This document shows, piece after piece, positions 26,701 through 38,664 of a stretch of 64,000 bases of DNA. Made by a program: the position numbers and the translations under genes. The notes below the pieces were generated by a model. It searched no databases. It saw nothing but the letters and a program-made list of their open reading frames with translations, and was not told the DNA's origin. Source of the DNA: Zonotrichia leucophrys gambelii (Eukaryota; Chordata; Aves; Passeriformes; Passerellidae). The stretch lies in the NCBI RefSeq assembly GCF_028769735.1, contig NC_088170.1, positions 55,771,585-55,835,584 of the forward strand, read 5' to 3'. Positions within the stretch are counted from its first letter, which is position 1, and each line of letters opens with the position of its first letter.

Positions 26701-27180
26701 GCAGTAATTTTCTGAAACCACAGGAAAGAAAGTACAATCTTGGACTTATTTTAAAATAGAAAAAGATTAAGCTTGACACATTTCTGATTAGCACATTGGG
26801 AACTAATCCTGCCTGTGTCATGACATAATGCTCAGCATTCCTAACACATAAAAAAAACTTCCTCATTCTACCATCTGCTACAAAGCTTATCAAGTTCAGA
26901 ACAGTATTGCATTATTAGCCAGTCTGCTAAAGGAATCATTGTTTTCCAGCAGAGGGAGAGTTTATTAGTTCTTAAAGCAATATTTTGTCATTTAAACAAG
27001 AGTAGCAGCTGAAATTTGTCTGAAATTGCAATTCAGATGATTTTTGTCCTAATTAAAATACCTGTACAAGGTGCATAAGGAATGAGCATCTGGAACATAT
27101 TCCAAATATGTTAATATTTTGCTTTTAAAAGATTTAGATTGATTAAGCCTCAAATACTTGTCTTAAATTAGTATGTAAAT
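23763..27180. other. AT-rich unique sequence, no gene recognised
   Basis: Apart from the A/T run near 24535, nothing was recognised here. The longest frame is 114 codons (25442-25786, minus), without any familiar motif. No CR1 sequence was found. Confidence 0.55.
24535..24566 (+). repeat. A15 / T9 inverted run
   Basis: Fifteen A residues are followed, after a short TTTTAGGG spacer, by a run of nine T. The two could pair as a hairpin. It is a simple sequence feature only. Confidence 0.85.
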
Positions 27181-27317
27181 GGATAAATGGATGGATGGAT
27201 GGATGGATGGATGGATGGATGGATGGATGGATGGATAGATAGATGGATAGATGGATGGATGGATAGATGGATAGATGGATGGATGGATGGATGGATGGAT
27301 GGATGGATGGATGGATG

Positions 27318-27364
<47 letters not shown>
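27181..27364 (+). repeat. (GGAT)n then (AGAT)n microsatellite
   Basis: This is a 184-base tetranucleotide array. A GGAT-rich part carries scattered GATA variants and is followed by eleven perfect AGAT units (27321-27364). It directly abuts a CR1 tail on its right side. The block is a typical hypervariable bird microsatellite. Confidence 0.97.
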
Positions 27365-27367
<3 letters not shown>

Positions 27368-27444
27368 CTAGTTGAACATGTTCCTTCTTATTGCCGTGAA
27401 GGTTGGACTAGATGGACTAGGTCCCTTCCAACTGAAATTATTCT
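27365..27444 (+). mobile_element. CR1 LINE 3' tail, very short copy
   Basis: An 80-base remnant contains the CR1 segments 'GAAGGTTGGACTAGATGG' and 'AGGTCCCTTCCAACTGAAAT', ending ATTATTCT. The usual octamer tail is replaced by a second GGAT array. The piece is sandwiched between two microsatellites. Confidence 0.85.
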
Positions 27445-27488
27445 GGATGGATGGATGGATGGATGGATGGATGGATGGATGGATGGAT
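27445..27488 (+). repeat. (GGAT)11 microsatellite
   Basis: Eleven perfect GGAT units start where the CR1 octamer tail should be. Reading frames of the MDGWMDGW and HPSIHPSI type crossing this site (27438-27635 minus, 27451-27753 plus) are repeat artefacts. Confidence 0.97.
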
Positions 27489-30400
27489 AAAATCTGTAAT
27501 CCTTCTCTGTGGCCTGTCTGAGGTCACTGCATCCACCTTCATGTCACTGGGAGCCTTTGGAGAGCCATCCCAGGGTACCAGAACTGTGGAAGATAACTTC
27601 TGCTCAAATGCCAATGTAAGGGGTACCTTATGCAAGGTACAACTGCCTGGGGCCAGACAAAAATGTTCCTTGGTATGGCTCTATAGCTTAAAGAATTTTA
27701 AGGAAGCCAAATGTGATGACATCACAGTCCAACAACATTATCATGACATGTGAAGGTCACTAGAAGACAATTTATACCAAGACCTGCTTTCAGCACCAAA
27801 GTTGTTCAGAATTTAAGATATAATGATACTTCATATCTCAGATTCTTCAGATCTGTCAAAGCCTTACAGAACGTTACTCCTGTACCATAAAGGCTTTAGC
27901 ATAATGTCTTCCTATCTGCCAAAATATCAATGCTATTAGAATATTATATATTATATAGAACAAATGCAGGTAATAAACAGCAATATGTTCAGAATAGCCC
28001 AGTATTTTCCCAAGAGTTTGTATTAGCTTTATGTGGAAAAGCAAGGGAGCTACAGGGGTGACTTCTCTGAAAAACTGCTAGATGCTTCCCTTATGTCTGA
28101 GCCAAGGCTGTGACAATTGGTGACAGTGTTAGCACCTCTGGGATAATGTATTTAAAACGGGGAAAAAAACTTCTGTGCAACAGCAGTTGGAAAAGAGGTG
28201 TGAGAATATGTCAGAGAAACAGTCTGGCAGACACACAGATCAGTGAATAAGGAGGGGGATAAGTGCTCTAGATGCTGGAGCTGAAATACCCCTGCAGTTG
28301 GCACTTGGTGCTTGCTCCTCCTCTTACTCCAGAAGAAATTACCACAAACACTATGTATTAATGGATTATCATGGATATCATTACTGCTGTATTCTATTTC
28401 CCAACCATTCCCAAATTTGTGTTTGAAAACTGAAATGTACTTAAAAGGAAAGAGGTGCTCTGAAGCCACATCTGACTGTCAGGTGAGGCAACCATATTCA
28501 TCATACCCCATACCCCAAGCCATTGTTGTAACTAAAGTTGTAACTGAAGATAAAACTAAGAAGGAGGAAAGGAAGTTGAAAAAAAAATCCTATTTACTTT
28601 CATCTCCATAATTCCAACCCAACCATTAGCTTTTATATGGGAACATACGGTCAGTATTTATTGAGAGAAGCCACTATTTCAGATGTCAGAGAACAGTGTA
28701 GAGTAATACTCGTTTGTCAATATAACAGTTTTCAACAAATCTCATTCAGGAGAGTAGAGGAGAGGCAAGTATCTGTATTACTGAATGCCAACAAAACAGT
28801 ATTGATGGAAAAAATTGTCACATCTTCTCTAAACTGGTTCAAAATGCCCTTGATATTTCTATTTTGATTTTTGGAGCACATAAGATGTACATTACCACAA
28901 GTTACCTCTTTTGGTTGCTGATACTTTTAAAGTTTAGCTTATCACAAGTGGCCATTTGATACCTTGGGAAGCAGACAGAACGTGTAATAATTACACCTGC
29001 TGACAACGACATTGTGTCCTTCCCTGCAGAGCTGAAATAGTTGGGAAGGCAAAGAATAATTGCATGTATCTTTATGTTCGATTGCTTTGGAACAATTCTT
29101 TGACAAGGCCATTATTATTATTATTTTGAGGAATGAGTCCACGATTAGTAGATGAAAGTCAGGAAAAGATCGCAAGAAGCAGTTTATTCAACAGTACAGT
29201 AATGTTTCTGTGCAGTACTTTTGATGGAAATCCATATTACAATGTTTAGCTGAAAACTGTAATAGATATTAAGATGTGGCTGCAGAATTCTTTATGTTAA
29301 ATATTGACCTTTTTTCTGTATTTCTGTTACAATAAACATATTTTTCATATTTAATACAGCACTGCTGTACTCCAAATTTTTACTTTAAAAGGGAAAATTT
29401 ATGTATGGCTTTGAAATTATAATATATTAACATCCATATTTATTCTCACTCCTTATGTTTTCAGCTGTAGCAATGTTACAGATCATAAGTTCATTCTGCC
29501 ACTAATGCCTAATCATCCAGGTAATAATTTATCCTGGAATATTGAGGTGACACACCCTACCCAATACATCATTTCTGCAGACCTGTCACATATTTCATAC
29601 ACTTGTTGAAGGTTCAGTTCCCTGCCCTGTGTTTTCAAGATCACTGAGGCATTAGTATGTTCTTTTCTCCTTTTTTGTCCTCTAGAATTCTGGCTCTTCA
29701 ATACAAGAGATACAGAGCATGCTGTCTTTATTGAGAATTTTCTTCAGCCTTTTGGGTCAGAGAAGGCAGACACAAGTGTCTGAGACAAAAGTATGCATTT
29801 GTGAATATTGAATAAACATCACCTTTGATTTCTGTATAGTATTTTTTGTTACTTTTATTAAGAATTATTGGACTTAAATCTTCCTCATTTGCATGTGGGA
29901 GGAGGGTTTTATTTATATGTAAAATCCCAAGGTTGCAGAACTCTGTTGCATGCAGACATAACTACCAACAGTGTGGAAAAAGACAGATTTTGAGTTGAGA
30001 TGGCAGTAGGAATTTTTAATACTAATCTACTAGCAAGTAAACATTCAGCAAAATTTCCACTATATATTTTCAGGGTGTAAACACAAAAGAGAGTTCTTAA
30101 GGTATCAATTTGCCATCTATATGTGGCTCTGAATATATGATTGTCACTTGAGTTTGAAAATATATTTTTTTAATCTGATTGATTTTGAGTATGACAATGC
30201 CTAAAGGCTGTATCACACCAAAAATACCAAAACTTTTCCTCACAAACATGGTTTTTTTTTGTTCTTAATTGAGATCTGTGACAACGCTTAGAGTATATAT
30301 GAAGAATGAATAGAACATCACTGGAATTTTTTACCAGTTCCAAATTAAAAGTGTATCTACTAGCTCCAGAACCAAGTATTGTTGTTCAGATCTCAAAAGT

Positions 30401-31689
30401 CCAATGCAGAAACAATTTTTTGGGCCCCTTTTGACATCAGCACCCTCCTTAATCATTAAAACCAGTTAAATCAATTGAATGTTCAGAAAAACACCCCCAA
30501 AACAAAAAAAATGAACCCAAACCCCAACCCAACTTAGTTTTTTTTATGTGAACTGATAACTATGTAATTTTAATGCTTTTCACCTAAAGTACTTTCAAAT
30601 GAAGCATTTAGAAATTAGTAGTGTGGTTTTATAAAGATATGTCTGAGTGTTTTTAGGTAAAGCTTCATCAATGGTAGAACTGCCAGCATGAGTCCCCAAT
30701 TTTTTTTGCTACTATAGATTTCTGCTCAATTTGTCTGTGTGGTAATGCCTCTTTTGAAGATTTTTATTATATGTCTATAAAAAAGATCACAACACAATTA
30801 ATATATTAATCAGAACATGTTGGCATTCCCAGACATCAGTAAGGTGTTTTGTTTCTTCTCTTTAAAACAGATTTGTGTTGAGTAACTGAAGAACGTGAAT
30901 TTGCCATCAGTGTAATTGGAATGAAAAGCTTGTAACAGCAGGTGCTTTAATCTTGTTACAGACAAATAACAAATTTTAGAAGAAATTATATAATTACACA
31001 GATCAAATATATGAGAAGGATCCAACAGCTTCACAATTTTAATCTATCAAAATTACTGTATCAAAGTGATCAAGAAAAATAGCTTTTCTTGAGCAAATGA
31101 AGTCAGATAATAAAGAATTGTGGTTTTAATGTGAGGTGTTATTCTTGCACTTTTCCGCATATTTTACTTAAAGTGTGTTTCAGAGTTTTATTAGATTTGA
31201 CTTTTATTTTTAAATAGATATCTGTCACAGAACTCTTTTCATTTCACTGTGTTTTTTAGTTCAGAAATATTCATACATATTTAGTGTTATTAGCAGAATT
31301 CTTTCCACCTACACTAAGAATCTCTTTGCCTCTTTCAGATAATTGGATAGGCTGCATTTATTCTCCATGTGAAATTCTGTATCACAGTCAGCAGTTCTGA
31401 ACTTTTTTTTTAGTAATTGATGCCCATGATTAAGACCAAAATGTTCTATCACAAAATCTGAATATCTTCAATCTGACTCCATATTCTGGAAAGAATATGT
31501 GTTTTATGAAAGTTTTAGTTCCTCTATCTCATTTTCCATACCCTTTGAGATGTAAGAGAATTATAGTGACTATCTTAATTCAATAGAAAAGTATGCAACA
31601 TAGAACTTATTGCTTTGTTTTCCGGTGGTGGCTACAGGTTCTTGATCTCAAATACCAAGTTTTCTTTTGTTTGTTGGTGTTGGTTTGGG
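27489..31689. other. AT-rich unique sequence with isolated polyadenylation motifs
   Basis: No exon or repeat was recognised. Canonical AATAAA motifs at 29331-29336 and 29811-29816 follow T-rich sequence that could be 3' UTR-like, but no coding sequence lies upstream that I can identify. Reading frames up to 105 codons (28152-28469, minus) have no family resemblance. Confidence 0.5.
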
Positions 31690-31734
31690 TTTTTTGTTTG
31701 TTTGTTTGTTTTGTTTTGTTTTGTTTTGTTTTTC
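31690..31734 (+). repeat. (TTTG)n/(TTTTG)n microsatellite
   Basis: Three to four TTTG units pass into four TTTTG units. It is a simple T-rich repeat in AT-rich unique DNA. Confidence 0.95.
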
Positions 31735-33410
31735 TTTTCCCTTCTCAATATAACTGAGTGATTATAGTTGATCGGTGTAATTCAGAGCACATACTGTTGC
31801 AATTTTATGCCAACCAGGAAATGCATCTTTATATCATATAAAAATGCACCAATAATATGACAAAGTCAGAGTTCTGGTAGTACTAACCTTCTAAACCATC
31901 ATAGAGTGGCATGCAAATATATTTTCTCAGAAACATCAGTACACCAAAGTTGAATAAGTCTTTCCTCTCACTGGATGGTTGTGAATTAAAATGAGATTTT
32001 CTATCTGGAATATAGTCTTATTAAAATAAACAGTGTACTTAGAAGGAAGTCAAGAAAAACAATTGTCTTGTACTCTGAAGCAGCTAAATCAAGATAGTCT
32101 ATACTATATCACTTTTGGTTCCCAACAGCTGCTGTCAATAAGAGCACTTAAAATGACATTTTCCAATGGAAAGGACAAAATTTCAATACATTTTTAAAGA
32201 ATTCAATAACTGTTAGGAAATCTATCTTCCATCCAAAGAGGTTAACATCATTGGATATATAGATGTTCTTAGTTCCTTAATTTGTTCAATGTTAGAAGAT
32301 TTAAAAAGATATCTCAGCTATAGATTTTTTTATTAGTCTAATTTTAATGAAGCATTCAGCAGTTTAAAATAAACAAGTATATCTCCTGTGGGAACATGGA
32401 GAGTGGGTAAAATGTCCTTATATTCTCATTAGTATAATTGCTTCAAAAACTTTATTCCCATCCCACAGAAAATTCTGATATTATAATGTAATTTTTTTAA
32501 TTGTTATTTGGATTGAAAAATGAAAGTGTAGATATTTCTTAATATGGAGAAATTTGAAAAAAAATAGGCACTTTGACATTACTGCACTTAATTTTATGTC
32601 TTTGCATTACTATGTGATATAATCCATATAACACCAACTATCAAGTTCTACTATCAAAGCAAAATTAAATATAAAGTTCAAATGGAATATCTCTTTCTTA
32701 CTGAAGTACATGTGCATTGCAAGCCTAAAACTAACAAGGAAATGCTGATTTATTTATTTATAACAACTTTAATACAGTGAATTTATCTAGGGGTAATTTA
32801 GTTCCTCTCATTTAAGAGTAAAACTTTGTTGAAATAGGCTGAATTCTGATGCAGCATATCTTGTATTCTCAAGATTTTTTTCTTCTGATTTTTTTCTTTA
32901 AATTTTGATAAATTTTTAAGTAATTTAATAAGATTATAGTGTCACAAAGAGCTTTTTTTTTGGTTTGTTAATTTTTCCAGTCAATCAGTGAAACGTTTAC
33001 ATCAAATAAAGTTTTGCTGTGTGAATCTAACTCTTCTTCTGCAGACATAGACATATTTTTTTACATTTTCTGCCAGTCCTACAAAAGAAAAAGCATTCAG
33101 TAGATTAAATAATTTTTACACATTTTTTTATGAATAATAATTTCCACAAAAATTCATTTTTGGAAGAATAATAATTTTCTCTATGTAAAATTGAAGGGAG
33201 TTCCAGCAAGAAAATTCAAGGGGTTTTTTTTTTTTTATTTTGTAAAGAAAAACTTTACTTTTGACTCCTTATATCAGAAGTGACCTCAATCAATTTCAGA
33301 AAATGCTCAGCTTTGCTCAGGTCTCATTTCCAGCCTGGTGTATATTTCAGCTGAAAATATTTGTCCTGTTCTACTTCTCAGTTATCCCCAAACTGTCTTA
33401 AAATAAAGAA
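31735..33410. other. Very AT-rich unique sequence, no gene recognised
   Basis: This is one of the most AT-rich parts of the window and has no long frame on either strand. Short T runs occur near 32950 and 33220. Nothing resembling an exon or interspersed repeat was recognised before the CpG-dense islet begins. Confidence 0.55.
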
Positions 33411-33663
33411 GCTCGGTTTTCCTCCTTCTCCTCTCACTTCCCCCCGCACCTTGCTCAAATTGGTGACGGAACAATTTGGCTGAGGCTTTGCATAGCAATC
33501 GTGTCTCGGGTGCTGCAGGCGTGGATGCCAGCGCGCGCTCCCGTTCCTTCCGCAGGCTGAGGGCCAACGGTGCCCACGGACACGAACCCTCTCGATGAGC
33601 ACATCTGGTGCCCACGGACACGAACCCTCTCGATGAGCACATCGCAGTTAGGCGGGAACTGAT
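33411..33663. promoter_or_regulatory. CpG-dense islet with 38-bp tandem duplication
   Basis: About twenty CpG dinucleotides fall within roughly 250 bases, in a window where CpG is otherwise scarce. The core includes GCGCGCGCTCCCG near 33531, a 'GCTTTGCATAGC' octamer-like site near 33486 and a GTGACGGAAC segment near 33462. A 37-base unit beginning GGTGCCCACGG recurs perfectly at 33569-33605 and 33607-33643 (period 38). Minus-strand frames (33378-33602, 33382-33717 and 33455-33640) cross it. The period is not a multiple of three, so the copies are read in different frames, which argues against a conserved protein. It may be a small CpG-island promoter or part of an LTR. No transcript start can be proved from sequence. 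Confidence 0.4.
33569..33644. repeat. Perfect 38-bp tandem duplication
   Basis: Two copies share 37 identical bases. The first copy is followed by T and the second by G. Each copy contains CCCACGGACACGAACCC and CTCGATGAGCACATC. The lack of any mismatch suggests recent origin, or an assembly or amplification artefact. Confidence 0.95.
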
Positions 33664-36600
33664 CGCAAAGCCCCTTGAGGATAATTTTCTTAGTTCTTTA
33701 CTCCATGAGGTTATCACTCTGACAAAGCAATTGGGGGCTGCTGAAGTGTAAAATGAGAGTGATTCATCCCACGGTTCTGCTGCAGACCCTGCTTGTTTTT
33801 CCTGCCTGTGGTTTTGGATGTAGTAGATATTGGTTCAATTCCTTTTAGGATTAACAGAATCTGGAATGTAAGTATTTGATTTTGAGATGCTTTGACAGGG
33901 AATCAGCTCACAGGTAGTGATATATAAATGGAAGACTCCACATGTCTACAGCTTAGAATTTAATCTCCTATTTTCCTCACCAGTATCGTTAACAGTCTGT
34001 GTAGCCTAGAGCTGACCATGACGATCTGCTTTCCATAGGATGAGTTAAATTATTCTCCATGGTTCCTTGGCAGTGCTTTCTGCCTTGTCTCTGGCTGTAC
34101 TGGAGTTAGACCTCTGATTCATTTGCAGAACCTTTTCATCATGACTGTCTAGAAGTAGATGCTTGAATTGGAGCTGAATCCTACCCCACATTTCTCTTTC
34201 TCCTCTTCAATTGCTCGTCCTAAAGATCGCAGAAACAACCCGGTCAGTTCACAGGTCTGTAAACACACAAAGCAAGAAAATTATTTTAAATTTTGCAGAT
34301 TTTCAGGTCTGCGACCCTCGAAGATGAGAGTAGTTACTCTACATTTTGGAATGTGAAGATAGACATTGATATAGGTTGTGCTTTTCCTAGACCAGTTTGT
34401 AAGACAATGACTAAATTGAAGATTCTACTCTAATCGCACTACATTCACATTAGAACTGTCTTTATGGTTTTGTGTATCTTTAGCTCTGCCAGAATAGCTC
34501 CAAAATTATTCTAGTAGTTTTATAAGCCAGTTCTGCTGATGCTTTTTTTTCTTCGTGTGTGTGTGTGCATGTGCTGATTATTGTTGTTCTTTCTTCCCTA
34601 GGAATATATATTTAAATTTCCCTGCTGCCTCACAGTTCCCACACAATGTTTGCTTGATTGCATATTCTTTGTGGCTTTATTTGGTTTGTCTCTCTAGTGG
34701 GAGGTCCTGCAAGCAATGTTAATAGACCATCCTCCCTAGAGGAATTTATGGGTAATTTTCTTTGTCATTGGAAAGATTTATCATCAAAATAATAAACATG
34801 AATAGGAAACTGAACTAAATAAATCACGGCTTAATTCTACAGATGTATGCTGATTTGTTTATATGTGGATACAGTACTCAGAGACCCCAGTTTTACTTCA
34901 GACTTCTGCTGACAGATACATGAAGGCAGCAATTTCAGGTAGGTGTAAGAGACTCTTTCATTCAGGCTACTATCAATACTAAGGTTCCTCCACAGTTTTT
35001 GATGAGGCATTTGGGTGCAGATCCAGAAAAGTTTGTGAGCTATGTCTGCTTGCATTATTCAGACTATGTTAGGAACTTCTTTCACCAAAGCAACACTTAA
35101 AGTGTCGTTAGTGGGCCTCAGACGGATAATCCAAACCACCTAAATCAGCAGTCTAGACTCAGAAAGTAGACAGTGGAGAGAAGTAAAACCCCTCTCAGGG
35201 TCTATGAGTACCTACTTTGGTTAGCAAACTATTTTTGTCCCTTGACTCCTTGGAGTTTACAAACCTACTCCAGTGTTACAATGTCCTCAGTAAGGAGCAA
35301 CTCAGAGCCAGCAAATAAAAGGAGGCCCAGTCTCAGCTGAGTGCTTGGAGAGTAAGCCTTGCCTGGAACAGCTTGTAACCTGAAGGTGTGTGCGTGGCTT
35401 TTCTTTTTCCCCAAGAAAAATTGCAGTAATTTGTAGTAAACCCATGTCTTTGGTTTTCGCTTTTTTTTTAAGTTGTAAAATTTTTCAGTACACTGAACAA
35501 TGAAAGTAAGAGATGCTTATTACTTAGTAAGGCAATGTAAATGTTATTTTTCACTTCAGAAACAACAGAAAATGCTACTGGTTCCTGGAGCTTATTTCCA
35601 TTCTAATGTATATATCAAAGATTTTCTTATATCTGCCAGTCCTCTCTGTCAGATTTTGGACTCTCTCCTGCTCTGCATAGACGAGACTTTGAAGTCTCAT
35701 TCAGTATTCAACAGTCTTCTTATGTTGCTTATTTTTTAGTCACAAGGGATAACGTACACAACAATTCTGACAAACTATTAACAGACATTTAAAAGTTGTT
35801 AACCTTACTTGCTTCTTCTACTTGCACATCTCCTCTGTTTTAGTTGACTCTTTTGATGATATGTGTAAACTATACTTCAAACTCGTTCTCACAGCTAGTC
35901 ATTGTTGGGATCTCAGATGTCAGACAACTCAATTTTGTTTAGAAATTTCGAGCCCAGACTCTGTTCATTTCCAAGCATGTTCCTGTACATGGTAACAAAC
36001 TAGCATGATGCTCCAAAAAGCTCACAGCTTGCCAATTTGTTTTTAAAAAATATATTCAAAATGTACTCTGAGATTTTTTTAACTCTGTACAAATAAATCC
36101 AAAAACCATAACTATGATTTTTAAGAAATAAAGATTTAATGCTACTATCTTAAGAATTCATTTAAAGACATATTATTTTGAACTAGACATTTCTTCTGAA
36201 AAGGAAAGCAAACATGATTGTTTATAGTTCACAGCGTGAGTACTAAAATATTCTGCGAACAATGAATGAAGCTCCCAAATTTTTATGCTTGGTATTTTGC
36301 TTTATTAACACCAACATTATATCCAAAATAGAATTTAGGTTTCTACTTTCCCTATTTAGACACTTCCCTGTTATCATGGATTTAGTTCATCTTAAAATGA
36401 TGATCATGAGTCTCAGTGTTGTTTGAGAGCTTGCAGTAGTGATTAACAAAAGCTCATTTCTATTCTGAAGTGCACTGAAGTATGTAATTAAACGTTATTC
36501 TTTTTCTCCAGATTGGAGCTGAGTTTTGAAATAAGAATGGTTTGATTGAAAACTCATCTTTGTGAAATGGTTGAGTTCTCCCCCAGCTAAAGCAAAGTTC

Positions 36601-36773
36601 AAAAAGCTGATCATATAGTTTAAAGAACCTGAGCTTAAACTGTTAATAGGAAGACCTTTGTGCTTACACTGCCTTTAAACTCCTCTGAAGTCCTGCAATT
36701 CATGATGGCTGCATATTAATGTCAACTCGATTAAAAAAAATATATATAAATACCTTTGTTATGCTTATTTCCT
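33664..36773. other. AT-rich unique sequence, no secure gene
   Basis: No exon was recognised. A short (GT)n lies at 34555-34567. Near 35310 a 'CAAATAAAAGGAGGCCC' TATA-like or polyadenylation-like motif sits in a slightly GC-richer segment (35090-35400) that could be an old LTR, but no ends or family features were found. Confidence 0.5.
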
Positions 36774-37375
36774 TGAGGGACAACAAGCTGAACATGGGCT
36801 AAGGATGCACCCTCGCAGCAAAGCAGAGCAATAGCCTCTCACATGCCGCAGGCAAAGCACTGCCAGCAGGGTGAAGTGGGCAGCCCTCCTCTACTCAGCA
36901 CTGGTGAGACACATCTGGAGTCCTGAGCTCACAGCAGAAGAAAGGATGAATTGAATACTGATTGATTCCAGCCAAGGACCACAAAGATGATTAAAAATCT
37001 AAAGCATCTGTCACGAGATTTTGTAAGAGCTGGGGCTGTTCAGCCTGGAGAAGCCTCATGGATCTTATGTGTTTAAAAATATCTTTGAGGACATTAAATA
37101 AAGTGAAAACCAGTCTCTCCTTCGTGGTATCAGATGATCCAAGGATAAGAGGCAGTAGGCACATTTTTAATTCCACCTAAACATGAGACCAAAACTTCAG
37201 GTTTTTTTGGTGAATATGGTCAAAATCTTGTAGAAGTTGCCCAGAGTGTCTCCCTGGGGACACTTAAAACCTTGACTGGACACCATCTGTAGCAACCCAC
37301 TCTAGCTAATCCTTCTCTTGGCCTAGTCCAGAGGTCACTGCTGACCTCAATGCCTCAGCGATTCCGTCTGTTTGT
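36774..37375 (+). mobile_element. CR1 LINE, 5'-truncated copy with 3' end
   Basis: The copy begins in 'GACAACAAGCTGAACATGGG' and passes 'CTCTACTCAGCACTGGTGAG', 'CCACAAAGATGATTAAAAAT' and 'GGCTGTTCAGCCTGGAGAAG'. It ends with a diverged 'GGCCTAGTCCAGAGGTCACT' and 'CCTCAGCGATTCCGTCTG' tail, where typical copies read CATTCTGTGATTCTG. At about 600 bases it is the longest younger CR1 here. It is fairly diverged, with multiple small gaps. The minus frame at 36991-37176 is incidental. Confidence 0.88.
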
Positions 37376-37944
37376 GGGTGATTCACAGACTAAAAGGAAG
37401 AAAATAAGTTCCATTGATTAGAGTAATTCTAATTACTGGCATCAGCTGTCCTGCTGTGCCAGATGTGACCCCCTAGATGACATTACAAGTTAAAAATACT
37501 TTCAAATCTCAACTATTTTTTTTGTCTTTTGTGTTAGTATCCTTTCAAATTATTTTATTCCAATTTTTTACATCTTCTTTATCATAGAAAGCTTTTCTAG
37601 GAAATTATAGTATTCAGTCTTAAAAGGAGAAAAGGTATATTTTTCTACCTCAAAAACATCTTTGCAAAGAAGGTCTTTCCTGAAAAATACTATGTTACAG
37701 CAAGTCATCCATGATGATAAGATAATCTTTTTACCTGTGAGAGAACAATAGATTGTTTAGTCCATAGTTTCTTTCATGCATGATATGAGCATTTTTGTTA
37801 GATTTCTTACACTCCTTGGGTCAAGTTACTAACATATGTATGGTTTAAATTATTCATCTCAGAGAACCACATGGGTTTAGCAAGCAGATTTACAGAAGTA
37901 TTCTTCAACAAAATATTTTGCAGAAGACATAGATGCTGATGTAT
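37376..37944. other. Unique sequence between a CR1 copy and the GGAA array
   Basis: Ordinary AT-rich DNA. Nothing is recognised. Confidence 0.6.
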
Positions 37945-38259
37945 GGAAGGAAGGAAGTGGTGGAAGGAAGGAAGGAAGTGGCGGAAGGAAGGAAGGAAGT
38001 GGCGGAAGGAAGGAAGTGGCGGAAGGAAGTGGCGGAAGGAAGTGGCGGAAGGAAGTGGCGGAAGGAAGTGGCGGAAGGAAGGAAGGAAGGAAGGAAGGAA
38101 GGAAGGGAGGAAGGAAGGAAGGGAGGAAGGAAGGAAGGGGAGGAAGGAAGGAAGGAAGGAAGGAAGGAAGGAAGGAAGGAAGGAAGGAAGGAAGGAAGGA
38201 AGGAAGGAAGGAAGGAAGGAAGGAAGGAAGGAAGGAAGGAAGGAAGGAAGGAAGGAAGG
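37945..38259 (+). repeat. (GGAA)n array with interspersed GTGGCGG units
   Basis: The left part (37945-38075) alternates GGAA runs with a GTGGYGG block at 37957, 37978, 37999, 38016, 38029, 38042, 38055 and 38068. The spacings step down 21, 21, 17, 13, 13, 13, 13. The middle part carries GGGA variants. The right part (38141-38259) is about thirty perfect GGAA units. All long frames here (arginine/lysine/glutamate/glycine-rich on plus, FLPS-rich on minus) are artefacts of the repeat. GGAA arrays can bind ETS-family factors and form triplex DNA. Whether this one does is not shown by sequence. Confidence 0.97.
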
Positions 38260-38507
38260 TCAATTATTTTCTTTCCACTGCATGTATTTCCTTGGTGAAG
38301 AAGCTGGTATTAAATCTCAGAGCTGTGGCAATCTTCATTCAATATATTGAATATTCAGAAGCAATAAATTAAGTTACATTTTATTAGCTTAAGTTCTTAG
38401 TGCATATAGACTCTGCCTCCACCTATTGACATAAGAAAAAGATTGTGTCAACAACATTCCTTAGAGATGCCTATCTATCAATTTTCTGCTTTGTTCCTTG
38501 TGTTCAG

Positions 38508-38664
38508 GATTGACAGTTCAGTTGTTCTGGTTTATGATAAGAGTCACCCTCCTGAGCTCCAATTTCCATTAGTGGTTACTTCCAAAACGTGTAAACTCCC
38601 TTTAGCCTTAAGAAAAGAGGAAAATAAATGGCAAATAGCAAGAGTGATGCACATCCATGACTGA
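38508..38664 (+). other. Weak candidate terminal exon
   Basis: A pyrimidine-rich acceptor-like site ('TTGTTCCTTGTGTTCAG') ends at 38507. The open frame after it encodes about 52 residues, beginning IDSSVVLVYDKSH and ending RVMHIHD before a TGA at 38662-38664. No convincing polyadenylation signal follows nearby and no protein family was recognised. It could easily be chance. Confidence 0.12.

Noticed and set aside
30490..30535. CCCCAAAA / AACCCCAACCC words suggestive of an interstitial telomere
   Set aside because: No run of the vertebrate TTAGGG/CCCTAA unit is present.
33382..33717. Minus frame of 111 codons through the CpG islet
   Set aside because: The 38-bp duplication is read in two different frames inside it, so the frame is not under protein constraint.
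35090..35420. Possible LTR with a TATA-like AAATAAAAGGAGG motif
   Set aside because: No terminal ends, target duplication or internal retroviral sequence could be found; noted only inside the regional description.
37957..38075. Regularly spaced GTGGCGG blocks resembling a CRISPR-like repeat-spacer pattern
   Set aside because: The 'spacers' are all GGAA units, the organism is a vertebrate, and the repeats are only seven bases long.
37877..38372. Long overlapping frames rich in arginine, glutamate, glycine (plus) and FLPS repeats (minus)
   Set aside because: They are translations of the GGAA array, open only because the repeat contains no stop codon.
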